A model generated the notes under the pieces. It ran no database searches and was not told the origin of the DNA. It saw only the letters and a list, made by a program, of their open reading frames with translations. This document shows positions 42,336 to 50,435 of a stretch of 64,000 nucleotides of DNA, one piece after another (within the stretch, counting starts at the first letter, position 1; each line of letters opens with the position of its first letter). The stretch is from Candidatus Hebobacterum abditum (GTDB lineage: Bacteria > Armatimonadota > Hebobacteria > Hebobacterales > Hebobacteraceae), in assembly GCA_029821875.1 (NCBI GenBank), contig JALGXW010000003.1:110105-174104 (forward strand), given 5' to 3'. Both the position numbers and the translations under genes were made by a program.

Positions 42336-43291
42336 GCGGGATCTACGGGCCGGAGAGCAGGTCTGCCCTCTACCAGTGGCAGAGGCGTCTCCAGACGCGC
42401 CTGGGGAACGCGGTGGTGCTCTGGATGGCGCGACGCTGGCAGCGGCTACCCGCCAACCTCGGCCAGCGACTCGGTGTCGGCATCGGGGCGCTCATGCGGG
42501 CCGTCTCCCCTCGACACGCACGCATTGTCATGACGAACCTCCGCCTGGCCCTTGCTGCTGAGAGGAGCGAGGAGGAGCTGGCCGAAATCGCCAGGGCCTG
42601 CTACCGGCACCTCGGCCTCTGTCTGACCGAGCTCATCCGCCTGCCGGCGATGAGCCGCGATGGCCTGCTGCACATGGTAGAGCTGCGTGGCAAGGAACAT
42701 ATAGAAGCGGCGCTGGCGGCCGGGCGCGGCGCCATCATATTGACCGGGCACCTGGGAAACTGGGAGCTCTGCGGCTCCCGCATCGCGGCGGAGGGTTATC
42801 CGATGAACGTGATTGCGAGAGCGCAGCGAGACGACGAGATCACAGAGTACATTCGACGCACGAGAGAGGGCATGGGCATGAAGGTGCTGCACCGAGGGGC
42901 CGCGGTGCGCAATGCCCTGCGGGCGCTGAGGAACAACGAACTCCTGGCAGTTCTGCTCGATCAGAATGCAGGCGACGAAGGTGTCTTCGTCGATTTCTTC
43001 GGGCACCTGGCTTCGACGGCACCCGGAGCCGCTGCCTTCGCCCTGAAGACGGGGGCGGCCGTGCTGCCCGGGTTCTGCTGGCGGAATCGCGACGACACGC
43101 ACACAGCCGCAATAAGGCCTCCCGTTCCGCTCGTGAAGACGGGCAACAGAGACCGTGACATCCTTGTCAACACGGCCCGTTTTACGAAGATCATCGAGGA
43201 ACACATTCGAGCGCGCCCGGAGCAGTGGTTCTGGCTTCACAAGCGTTGGAAGGCGCGGCCACCTGAAGAGCGAGCGCGAGGTGCGTCATGA
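42305..43291 (+). CDS. lysophospholipid/lipid A acyltransferase, LpxL/HtrB family
   Basis: A 328-aa late acyltransferase adding secondary acyl chains to lipid A. The catalytic HX4E motif is His149-Glu154 in LTGHLGNWELCG. Other family blocks are MTNLRLALAAERSEEELAEIARACYRHLGLCLTE, GMKVLHRG and LLDQNAGDEGVFVDFFGHLASTAPGAAAFA, ending in RPEQWFWLHKRWKARP. GTG 42305 was chosen because GGAGG lies 7 nt upstream, inside the end of lpxK. The stop overlaps the GT9 gene ATG. It could equally be a lysophospholipid acyltransferase of another kind, but the context argues for lipid A. Confidence 0.9.
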   Translation: MATASHSRDLSGIYGPESRSALYQWQRRLQTRLGNAVVLWMARRWQRLPANLGQRLGVGIGALMRAVSPRHARIVMTNLRLALAAERSEEELAEIARACYRHLGLCLTELIRLPAMSRDGLLHMVELRGKEHIEAALAAGRGAIILTGHLGNWELCGSRIAAEGYPMNVIARAQRDDEITEYIRRTREGMGMKVLHRGAAVRNALRALRNNELLAVLLDQNAGDEGVFVDFFGHLASTAPGAAAFALKTGAAVLPGFCWRNRDDTHTAAIRPPVPLVKTGNRDRDILVNTARFTKIIEEHIRARPEQWFWLHKRWKARPPEERARGAS

Positions 43292-44352
43292 CCCGCGAAG
43301 CGCCGAGCATCCTCGTGGTGAAACTCAGCTCCATCGGAGACGTCGTGCAGGCGCTGCCTGTGGCAGGAGCGCTGCGTCGGAGGTTTCCCGACACTCACAT
43401 CGCGTGGGCCGTCGGACCAGCCGCCGCCGATGTCGTGACTGGCAATCCCCAACTTGACGAGGTGCTAGTGATCGGGGGCACCGGAGAGAGCGGCGCGGAG
43501 GTCCGGATGCTTCCGCCGCTCGCGTCCCCGCTGCAACTGAGGCGAGCACTGCATCGCACCACCTACGACATAGCACTGGACCTGCAGGGCCTCCTCAAGA
43601 GCGCTCTCATCGCCCGGCTGAGCGGGGCGAGAGAGAGAGTCGGCTACAGGACGCTTCGTGAGGCGACATGCCTGTTCTACAACCGGCGCCTCGTGCCGGA
43701 TCGGCGAGATATTCACGCCGTGGAGTCATACCTGGACTTCGCAGAAGCGCTGGGGGCCGAACGAGAGCCAGTCGAGTTCGACATCGCTATCTCGGACAGG
43801 GATCGGGGCACCGTCGACGAGCTTCTGGAGGGAGAGAATGGATTCGCCGCGCTGATCCCCGGGGCGCGATGGGAGTCGAAGCTCTGGCCCGCTGAGCGCT
43901 TCGCGGCGGTGGCCGACGCACTGGCAGGCGAGTTCGGCATAACGGCTGTCGTGCTTGGCGCAGGCAGAGATAGCCAGCTGGCGGCCGCCGTGGGTCAGGC
44001 GGCTTCCACTCGGGTCATCGACTTGACGGGCAAGACGACGCTGAAGCAAGCGGCGGAAGTGCTGCGACGATGCCTGGTCACGATCGGCAACGATACCGGC
44101 CCGCTGTACATATCGGCGGCCATGGGTACGCCGACGGTGGCCGTCTTCGGTCCGAGCGACGCGCGTCGGCTGGGGCCGTACGGCAACGGACACGCGAAGA
44201 TCGTCGCCGACGTGGAGTGCGCCCCCTGCCGCAATCGCCGGTGCCGCCCCCGCAAGTGTATGGAGGCGATCGAGCCGGAGGAGGTGATAGCAGCGGCACG
44301 CGCGCTGTTGAGGCAGAATCGAGAGGCATGCGGTGGCGGGATCTCTGCGTAG
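43288..44352 (+). CDS. glycosyltransferase family 9 (ADP-heptose:LPS heptosyltransferase-like)
   Basis: A 354-aa GT-B enzyme of the WaaC/WaaF group that builds the inner core on Kdo-lipid A. The N-terminal signature is ILVVKLSSIGDVVQALPVAGAL, then FPDTHIAWAV. The donor-binding half has ALIPGARWESKLWPAERFAAVADAL and the family motif GNDTGPLYISAAMGTPTVAVFGPSD. A short Cys cluster near the C-terminus (VECAPCRNRRCRPRKCM) is often seen in such enzymes. The ATG overlaps the acyltransferase stop. Whether it acts on the first or second core residue cannot be decided. Confidence 0.9.
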   Translation: MTREAPSILVVKLSSIGDVVQALPVAGALRRRFPDTHIAWAVGPAAADVVTGNPQLDEVLVIGGTGESGAEVRMLPPLASPLQLRRALHRTTYDIALDLQGLLKSALIARLSGARERVGYRTLREATCLFYNRRLVPDRRDIHAVESYLDFAEALGAEREPVEFDIAISDRDRGTVDELLEGENGFAALIPGARWESKLWPAERFAAVADALAGEFGITAVVLGAGRDSQLAAAVGQAASTRVIDLTGKTTLKQAAEVLRRCLVTIGNDTGPLYISAAMGTPTVAVFGPSDARRLGPYGNGHAKIVADVECAPCRNRRCRPRKCMEAIEPEEVIAAARALLRQNREACGGGISA

Positions 44353-46498
44353 GTCACGGCTGACTATACTGCAGGTTCTCTCCTGGCTCAATTACGGCGG
44401 CGTGGAGACCTACACCATCCGCCTCGCGCGCGCACTCCAGCAGCAGGGCCACCGAGTGCTGGTCGCCTCGCACGGCGGCCAGCTGGTGCCCGAGTTGGAG
44501 GCCTCGGGGATCGAGCACTTCCATGTCAACTTCGCGGGTGGGAGAATGGGCCCGGGCGTGCTGGCGATCCGGCGCCTCCTGGAGCGCGAGCACGTCGACA
44601 TCGTAAACGCACACAACTGGCGGGCCGGCGTGGTCTCCTATCTCGCGTGCCGCCGGGCCGGCGTCCCCTATGTTCTCACAATCCACGGCACGCGCAGTCC
44701 TGTGAACCGGTACACGGTGTTCTACTGGAGTCGCCGCGTGGCCGTCGTGAGCGATGCGAGCTGGCGGAACCTCGTAGCCGGGTTCGGGTTGCCCCCCCAC
44801 AGAGTTGTGAAGACCATCATCGGCGTGGACACAGACCGCTTCCGTCCTTCAGACCCGGACCCGGAGCTGGAACGGGAGCTCGGCCTGCAGCCCGGCGCCC
44901 ACCGGGTCGTACACGTGAGCCGGTTCAGTCACAGCAAGGCGCCGGTCGCACAGGCGGCCATCCAGGCAGTGGAAGAGCTGGAGAAGACCGTGCCCGACGT
45001 CGAGCTCGTACTCGTGGGGCAAGGGCCCGAAGAGCAGGCCGTCGCGCGAGCCGCTCAAAGGATGAACGAACGTCTCGGGCGGCAGGCCGTCTTCGCTCTG
45101 GGAGGCCGCAGCGACATTCCCCGCATCCTGTCTCTCGGCTCGGTCGCCATCGGGACGGCATCGGTGACCTTGGAGGCGATGGCCTGTGGGCTTCCGGTAG
45201 TCGCCGCCGGCAAGGGCGGCTACTTCGGCATCGTGCGTCCGGAGAACCTGGCACGCGCGGAAGCATCCTGTTTCGCCGACCACGAGGCCGTCGGCCGGGT
45301 CAGCCCCGAGCGGCTCAGGGAGGACATGGAGCTTCTGCTCAGTGACCCCGAGGAGGCCCGGCGCTTGGGCGAGTTCGGGAGGGCGACGGCAGAGTCGAGA
45401 TACGGGGTGTCGAGACTGACGAGGGAGGTCGAGGCCCTCTACCGCGAGGAGCTATGTGATTGTTCGAGCGTGAAGCGCGTTCTCGTGTTTCACCTGAACC
45501 AGATCGGCGACCTGATGTTCACGCTGCCGGCTCTCAAGGCACTGCGGGAAGCCTATCCTGAGGCACACATAACGAGCGTCCTCAGGCCGCATCTGGCGGG
45601 CCTGGTGTCCGAGAGCGGCTTCGTGGACGAGATTCTGCATCGGCCGTCGCCTGCCATGCAGGCTGCGGTGGGCCTCGGTCTGAAGCTACGGGAGAGCAGG
45701 CCGGACATGGCGGTTGCATTCTCCCAGTCGGCGACGATGGCCCTCTGCGCGCGGCTATCCGGCGCGCGTCACCGTGTGGGCTACGTCGACTCGGAACTCG
45801 CAGGATTCCTGACGCACCGGATCCAGGTCCGTGGGATTCCCTGCCCGGAGAAGGTGATGAGGCTCGTCCGCGGCCTGGGACTTCACGCCAGCAAGACCGA
45901 TTACGTTGGTCTGGCGAGGCTGTCGCAGGAGGACTGGGAGTACGGCGACGGATTGCTGGCCGAACAGGAGCTGGAGGGAGACGGCCCCCTCATCGCCCTG
46001 GCGCCGGGCGAGTCGAGCAACAAGCCGTATAAGTCGTGGACCGCGGAGGGCTTCATGGAGGTGGCCGTGAGGCTTGCCCACGACGACGCCGCTCGACTGG
46101 TGGTCGTCGGGGCGGAGGCCGACCGGGAGCTTGGACATGAGATCATCGGGCCGATCGGTCCTCGCCAGTCCTGCAACCTCGCCGGACGGACTACGCCTGG
46201 CCAGCTCGCCGCGGTCCTGGCACGCTGCGACCTGCTCATCGGCATCGACTCCGGGCCAATGCACGTGGCGGCTGCCATGGGGAGGCCCGTGGTGGCACTC
46301 TTCGGCCCGACTGACCCTCGGCGAACGGGCCCGCAGGGAGAAGGTCACGAGGTGATATTCCACGAGCAGCCATGCTGGGGGCCGTGCGTCCATCCGGTGA
46401 CGCCGAACTGCGGCCACCGGAACTGCATGATGTCGATCACACCCGCCGAAGTACTGGCAGCGGCGCTGCGGATTCTCGCACGGCGAGTTCCTGCATGA
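44333..46498 (+). CDS. GT4-GT9 fusion glycosyltransferase
   Basis: A 721-aa protein made of two complete glycosyltransferases. Residues 10-370 are a GT4 enzyme (LSWLNYGGVETYTIRLARAL; VHVSRFSHSKAPVAQAAI; a late EAMACGLPVVAAGKGGYFGI donor loop). After a short Cys-containing linker (ELCDCSSV), residues 381-721 are a GT9 heptosyltransferase-like enzyme (VLVFHLNQIGDLMFTLPAL; APGESSNKPYKSW; IGIDSGPMHVAAAMGRPVVALFGPTDP). The frame is uninterrupted through the junction, so this is a true fusion. The GTG start overlaps the previous gene by 20 nt. It should add two successive sugars to the LPS core; donors are unknown. Confidence 0.88.
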   Translation: MAGSLRRSRLTILQVLSWLNYGGVETYTIRLARALQQQGHRVLVASHGGQLVPELEASGIEHFHVNFAGGRMGPGVLAIRRLLEREHVDIVNAHNWRAGVVSYLACRRAGVPYVLTIHGTRSPVNRYTVFYWSRRVAVVSDASWRNLVAGFGLPPHRVVKTIIGVDTDRFRPSDPDPELERELGLQPGAHRVVHVSRFSHSKAPVAQAAIQAVEELEKTVPDVELVLVGQGPEEQAVARAAQRMNERLGRQAVFALGGRSDIPRILSLGSVAIGTASVTLEAMACGLPVVAAGKGGYFGIVRPENLARAEASCFADHEAVGRVSPERLREDMELLLSDPEEARRLGEFGRATAESRYGVSRLTREVEALYREELCDCSSVKRVLVFHLNQIGDLMFTLPALKALREAYPEAHITSVLRPHLAGLVSESGFVDEILHRPSPAMQAAVGLGLKLRESRPDMAVAFSQSATMALCARLSGARHRVGYVDSELAGFLTHRIQVRGIPCPEKVMRLVRGLGLHASKTDYVGLARLSQEDWEYGDGLLAEQELEGDGPLIALAPGESSNKPYKSWTAEGFMEVAVRLAHDDAARLVVVGAEADRELGHEIIGPIGPRQSCNLAGRTTPGQLAAVLARCDLLIGIDSGPMHVAAAMGRPVVALFGPTDPRRTGPQGEGHEVIFHEQPCWGPCVHPVTPNCGHRNCMMSITPAEVLAAALRILARRVPA

Positions 46499-46525
46499 CT
46501 CGTCGAGTGGCGCAGAGGCAGGAGA

Positions 46526-47611
46526 GTGCCGTCATCGGTCCACATTGATGGCAACAAGGGATGGGGGGGCGGCCAAGCTCAATCGCTTGGCCTGGCGCTC
46601 GCCTTGTCAGCGATGGGGGAACACACGTCGTTCCTGCCGCAGGTCGGCAGCGCTCTGGCGACACAACTCAGCAATACCTACCTTCAATGGGAGGCCAGGT
46701 CGCTCCGTGGCCTCCCAGGGATCGTCGGCATCCCGCGACTTACGCACAAACTGAAGGCACTCCATCCCGACGTCGTGCACATCCACGACTCCGCGGGCCA
46801 CTTGACCGCGGGCCTGGCCGCTCGGCTTGGTACAACCGCGAAGATCGTGGTGACGCGTCGGACGGAGTTCCCCCTGCGTAGGGGCACACTCGGCACCCTC
46901 AAGTACCACCTCTGGTGCGACCGTGTCGTCTGTATCTCGGAGGCCGTGCGCAAGCGCTGCCTGGAGGCGGGCCTGCCCGCGGACAAGCTGGTCGTCATCC
47001 CCGACTTCGTGGACTGCCGGCGGTTCGATGCGAAGTCGGTGGCCGCAGACCGACCAGGCGATGGGCCGGTGATTGTGACGATCGGCGCCTTGACGCGGAT
47101 GAAGGGACACCACATCTTGCTGCGCGCGATGTCGCATGTTGCCAAGGCGATTCCCCGAACACATCTCGTGGTATGCGGCGAGGGCGAAGAGGAGCAGCGG
47201 CTGCGACATGAGGCGACGGCGCTGAAGCTGTCCGGGTCCGTCACGTTCCTGGGCTTCGTTTCGGATGTCAGGGCAGCACTGGCCAGGGCGGATGTCTTCG
47301 TCATGCCATCGCTCTCTGAGGGCCTAGGCGTGGCCGTGCTCGAAGCAATGGCCATGGCCCGTCCCGTCGTGGCGAGCGACGCCGGCGGGCTGCCTGAGTC
47401 AGTTGTCGATGGCGAGACCGGCCTCATCGTCCCGGCCGGCGACCCGGCCGCGCTCGCCGAGGCGCTCGTCGCGCTGCTGAGGGACCGTGGTCGCGCGCGC
47501 CAGATGGGAGAGGCCGGCCGCGAGCGTACTCTGACCCACTTCGACCGCTCGCACATCGTCCCGCGAGTAGTGGCACTCTATGAGGCGCTCGCGGGCGGAG
47601 GCGGATCGTGA
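46526..47611 (+). CDS. glycosyltransferase family 4
   Basis: A 361-aa GT-B glycosyltransferase. The acceptor half begins SVHIDGNKGWGGGQAQSLGLALAL, with DVVHIHDSAGHLTAGLAARLG. The donor half has VTIGALTRMKGHHILLRAMSHV, the E-x7-E region MPSLSEGLGVAVLEAMAMARPVVASDAGGLPESVVDGETGLIV and a C-terminal helix. GTG 46526 follows CAGGAGA. It belongs to the LPS core operon and its stop overlaps the next gene. Sugar and linkage unknown. Confidence 0.88.
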   Translation: MPSSVHIDGNKGWGGGQAQSLGLALALSAMGEHTSFLPQVGSALATQLSNTYLQWEARSLRGLPGIVGIPRLTHKLKALHPDVVHIHDSAGHLTAGLAARLGTTAKIVVTRRTEFPLRRGTLGTLKYHLWCDRVVCISEAVRKRCLEAGLPADKLVVIPDFVDCRRFDAKSVAADRPGDGPVIVTIGALTRMKGHHILLRAMSHVAKAIPRTHLVVCGEGEEEQRLRHEATALKLSGSVTFLGFVSDVRAALARADVFVMPSLSEGLGVAVLEAMAMARPVVASDAGGLPESVVDGETGLIVPAGDPAALAEALVALLRDRGRARQMGEAGRERTLTHFDRSHIVPRVVALYEALAGGGGS

Positions 47612-48405
47612 GCCGCCTGACAGCGATCGTCACGACCCTCAACGAGGCGGAGCAGATCGGCGAGACGCTGAAGCGACTCGACTTCGCCGACGAGCTGCTC
47701 GTAGTTGACTCGTTCAGCACAGATGGCACAGAGCAACTGGCGCGGGAACACGGAGCCGTGGTTCTCCAGCACGAGTACCGGTCACCGGCAGCGCAGAAGA
47801 ACTGGGCCATCGCGCGGGCCGGTACCGATTGGGTGCTGATCGTCGACGCCGATGAATGGGTGACGCCCGCGCTGGCCGATGAGATTCGGCGCGTTGTGGC
47901 CGATCCGGACGCCAGGGACGGGTACGAGATCAAGCGACGCAACTTCTTCCTCGGGCACGAGATCCGCCACTGCGGCTGGCAGAATGACCGGGTATTGCGC
48001 CTCTTTCGCAAAGACAGGGCGCGGTACGCCGAACGCCAGGTGCACGAGGTGATGGCAGTGGACGGTCGAGTGGGGCGGCTGAGAGAGCCAATGCTCCATC
48101 ACTCGTACCGGTCCCTGGATGACTACTGGAAGAAGCTGAGGCGCTATGCTGACTGGAACGCGCAGGAAGCGTGCCGTCAGGGCAGGAAGGTATCGCCGCT
48201 CTACCTCATGCTGCATCCGGCACTGAGGTTCGTCAAGGCATACTTGGTGCAGGGGGGATTCCTGGACGGCGCACACGGCCTGGTCGTCAGTCTTCTGACG
48301 GCCGTATACGCAGCCGCCAAGGATGTGAAGATCTGGGAGCTGCAGCAGAAGGCGACGTCTGACCCCACGCGCTCGCCAGCGGGAGGATCCGATGACGGAC
48401 AGTAG
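47608..48405 (+). CDS. glycosyltransferase family 2, WaaE/KdtX-like
   Basis: A 265-aa GT-A glycosyltransferase of the LPS core beta-1,4-glucosyltransferase (WaaE) type. The N-terminus LTAIVTTLNEAEQIGETLKRL and DELLVVDSFSTDGTEQLAREHGA define the fold. DWVLIVDADEWVTPALADEI contains the metal-binding DAD. The WaaE-like phrases NFFLGHEIRHCGWQNDRVLRLFRKDRARY and HEVMAVDGRVGRLREPMLHHSYRSLDDYWKKL follow. GTG 47608 overlaps the previous stop. Residue added is probably a hexose on core heptose, by family analogy. Confidence 0.88.
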   Translation: MSRLTAIVTTLNEAEQIGETLKRLDFADELLVVDSFSTDGTEQLAREHGAVVLQHEYRSPAAQKNWAIARAGTDWVLIVDADEWVTPALADEIRRVVADPDARDGYEIKRRNFFLGHEIRHCGWQNDRVLRLFRKDRARYAERQVHEVMAVDGRVGRLREPMLHHSYRSLDDYWKKLRRYADWNAQEACRQGRKVSPLYLMLHPALRFVKAYLVQGGFLDGAHGLVVSLLTAVYAAAKDVKIWELQQKATSDPTRSPAGGSDDGQ

Positions 48406-48907
48406 GGGATTCGAACCCACGACAGGCAAGATAGTATCGCGCAGGGAGGCCCAGGCGCGGGTGGCCACGTGGCGCCGAGAGGGGAAACGGGTCGCCTATG
48501 CCAACGGGTGCTTCGACCTCCTCCATGTGGGCCACGTGCGGACCCTCGAGGCCGCCCGCCAGCACGGGGATGTCCTTGTTGTCGGCCTCAACTCAGACAC
48601 ATCGGCGCGACGCCTCAAGGGGGAGGGACGGCCTGTGTACAACGAACACGAGAGAGCCGAGATGGTTGCGGCCCTGGCGAGCGTCGATCTGGCAGTGATC
48701 TTTCCGGAGCTCAGCTCGCTTCCCCTCATAGAGGCCCTGAGGCCGGACGTGTGGGTCAAGGGGGGAGACTATGTGCTCGAGAGTGTGAATCAGGAGGAAC
48801 GCGCGTTCGTGGAGAGCTACGGAGGACAGGTGGCGCTGACCGATCACGTCGAGGGAGTGTCGGCGAGCGAACTCATTGCGCGAGTGAAGTCCCTCCCGGA
48901 GAGTTGA
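48392..48907 (+). CDS. rfaE2: D-glycero-beta-D-manno-heptose 1-phosphate adenylyltransferase
   Basis: A 171-aa nucleotidyltransferase giving ADP-heptose for the inner core. It has the HxGH-type motif in VAYANGCFDLLHVGHVRTLEAA, then VVGLNSDTSARRLKGEGRP, ERAEMVAALASVDLAVIF, PDVWVKGGDYVLESVNQEE and a closing EGVSASELIARV. It corresponds to the C-terminal half of HldE; the kinase half is not in the window. GGGAGG lies 5 nt before ATG 48392, which overlaps the end of the GT2 gene by 14 nt. The first 12 residues precede the conserved GKIVS start of the domain. Confidence 0.93.
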   Translation: MTDSRGFEPTTGKIVSRREAQARVATWRREGKRVAYANGCFDLLHVGHVRTLEAARQHGDVLVVGLNSDTSARRLKGEGRPVYNEHERAEMVAALASVDLAVIFPELSSLPLIEALRPDVWVKGGDYVLESVNQEERAFVESYGGQVALTDHVEGVSASELIARVKSLPES

Positions 48908-48945
48908 TCGGACGAAGCCAGAACCGCCCCGGCCGCTCGAACGCC

Positions 48946-49428
48946 TTACCAGTTGCCCAAGTTCTGGAGCGCCTGGACAACATAGCGGTAGCTGCGGAAC
49001 TGCACGATCTCCTGACCCATGAAGCTATTCAGCACGGTGTTGGCGAAGTCGGTGTCGGCGTAGGCCGCCAGCATCGCCCGCAGGAAGACGTGGGCCGCGA
49101 TCACTCCCGACGCGAATCCAAGGACGCCGCCGACAACGGGGTCCAGCACATCCAGAGACAGTAGGGTCGTCTCATAGATGAACTTGGTGGCGATGATTAT
49201 GAGCACGACGAGAACGATGAAGATCATCACCATCCAGAAGGCCTCGGCGCTGGCTTCGGATTCCATGAGCGGCATCGCCGTCGCGAGCCACCCCGAGGCG
49301 ACCGTCGAGATCTTCAGGGCGATGAGCCCGCCAACGAAATCGAATATGGCCCGGCCGAATCCCCGGATGCTCTCGAGCCAGGCAATCGCCGCGATCAATA
49401 GGATCGCGACAACATCAAACCAGGTCAT
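48946..49428 (-). CDS. CvpA-family membrane protein
   Basis: A 160-aa inner-membrane protein with four hydrophobic helices. It has the CvpA opening MTWFDVVAILLIAAIAWLESIRGFGRAIFDFVG, then FWMVMIFIVLVVLIIIATKF and LDPVVGGVLGFASGVIAAHVFLRAML. CvpA proteins contribute to envelope function and bile/colicin phenotypes; the mechanism is unclear. ATG 49428 has AGGTGG 6 nt upstream and overlaps the stop of the Memo-type gene, so the pair is coupled. It is convergent with the LPS operon end. Confidence 0.83.
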   Translation of the reverse strand: MTWFDVVAILLIAAIAWLESIRGFGRAIFDFVGGLIALKISTVASGWLATAMPLMESEASAEAFWMVMIFIVLVVLIIIATKFIYETTLLSLDVLDPVVGGVLGFASGVIAAHVFLRAMLAAYADTDFANTVLNSFMGQEIVQFRSYRYVVQALQNLGNW

Positions 49429-50318
49429 CGGGTACCACCTCCCTGACGCCTGATTGCGAAAGACGCATAGCCCACGACACCGCGCCGGTCGCCCAGGATA
49501 TCTCCCGACGTGTAGTAACGCAGCATCTCGGCGCGCTGGGCGCCGAGAGCGCGGCAGTAGGCGATGGCCACGGCCACCGGGACAGGGCCGCACATCGAGA
49601 TGCCGCGGGTGTAGACGGTCCTGAGAAGCCCGGCCGCGTCCAGAGCCTCAATGGCATTCAGAGCATGCTTGTCCTCTCGTTCGGCCACATCGTGGGGCAC
49701 CTGATGGGAGAAATCCGTGCTGGCGACAACGACCGCACGAGTCGCGCCGACGGTCTCGGCGATCGCCTTACCCAGTCCTTCTGCATCCGCGATCACTGAC
49801 TCGATTTCGCCGGACGGGTACGACCGAACGCAGATGGGCACGATCCTCGGCAGTCGGTCGGCGTAGATGAACTGAAGGAAGGGCACCTGGACCTCGAGCG
49901 AATGCTCCTCTCGATGGGGCTGCTCGTTCTCCTCAAGCAGAGCGCTCGACTCCAGTAGCCGTCGGCCGAGGTCCGCATCAACGGGAATGTCCCCGAGGGG
50001 CGTGCGCCAGGCATCGACCAGCGAGACGGCCGCCCGTCTTGCTGCCATGTAGTGACTCGGGCCGAGGATGACCGCGACGTCTGGGACGCCGTCGGCGGCG
50101 AGCGCGGAGAACGCGTGAGCGGCTGCTGGTCCAGAGAACATGTAGCCGGCGTGAGGGCTGACGAGAGCGTCGATTTCGGCCGGACCCTCGGGGTCCAGCT
50201 CGGGCAACGCCCCGGGGCCTAGAGGGTGCAGGAAGCAGTCGCGAAGAGACGCTGACAGCGCCTCTTCGCTGCCCTCGTAGAACTGGCCGGCGACTGCAGG
50301 CCGCCGCACCTCAGGCAT
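49425..50318 (-). CDS. Memo-family protein (AmmeMemoRadiSam system protein B)
   Basis: A 297-aa protein of the MEMO1 fold, related to class III nonhaem-iron dioxygenases. It opens EVRRPAVAGQFYEGSEEALSASLRDCF, then ALVSPHAGYMFSGPAAAHAF with a metal-ligand His. VILGPSHYMAARRAAVS, EEHSLEVQVPFLQF and VASTDFSHQVP, then ISMCGPVPVAVAI follow. In other genomes it forms the AmmeMemoRadiSam trio with an AMMECR1 protein and a radical SAM protein; neither is adjacent here. ATG 50318 has GGAGG 8 nt upstream. It is coupled to cvpA by ATGA overlap. Confidence 0.9.
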   Translation of the reverse strand: MPEVRRPAVAGQFYEGSEEALSASLRDCFLHPLGPGALPELDPEGPAEIDALVSPHAGYMFSGPAAAHAFSALAADGVPDVAVILGPSHYMAARRAAVSLVDAWRTPLGDIPVDADLGRRLLESSALLEENEQPHREEHSLEVQVPFLQFIYADRLPRIVPICVRSYPSGEIESVIADAEGLGKAIAETVGATRAVVVASTDFSHQVPHDVAEREDKHALNAIEALDAAGLLRTVYTRGISMCGPVPVAVAIAYCRALGAQRAEMLRYYTSGDILGDRRGVVGYASFAIRRQGGGTR

Positions 50319-50435
50319 CTCTCTCCCCTCCCGTGCTTCGTCCGGCCGCCGTTGACGTGGCCGGCGACTCCGTGTTACCCTACCGCCGCCGGTCGGGGCG
50401 GCATCGTATCGTGATTCCCGGCGGCAGAGACCCAC

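Noticed and set aside
48405..48418. GGGGATTCGAACCC, which reads on the minus strand like a tRNA T-arm (GGGTTCGAATCCCC)
   Set aside because: No matching acceptor, D-arm or anticodon arm lies upstream on the minus strand. The bases are the start of the rfaE2 coding region. A relic or chance match is all that can be said.
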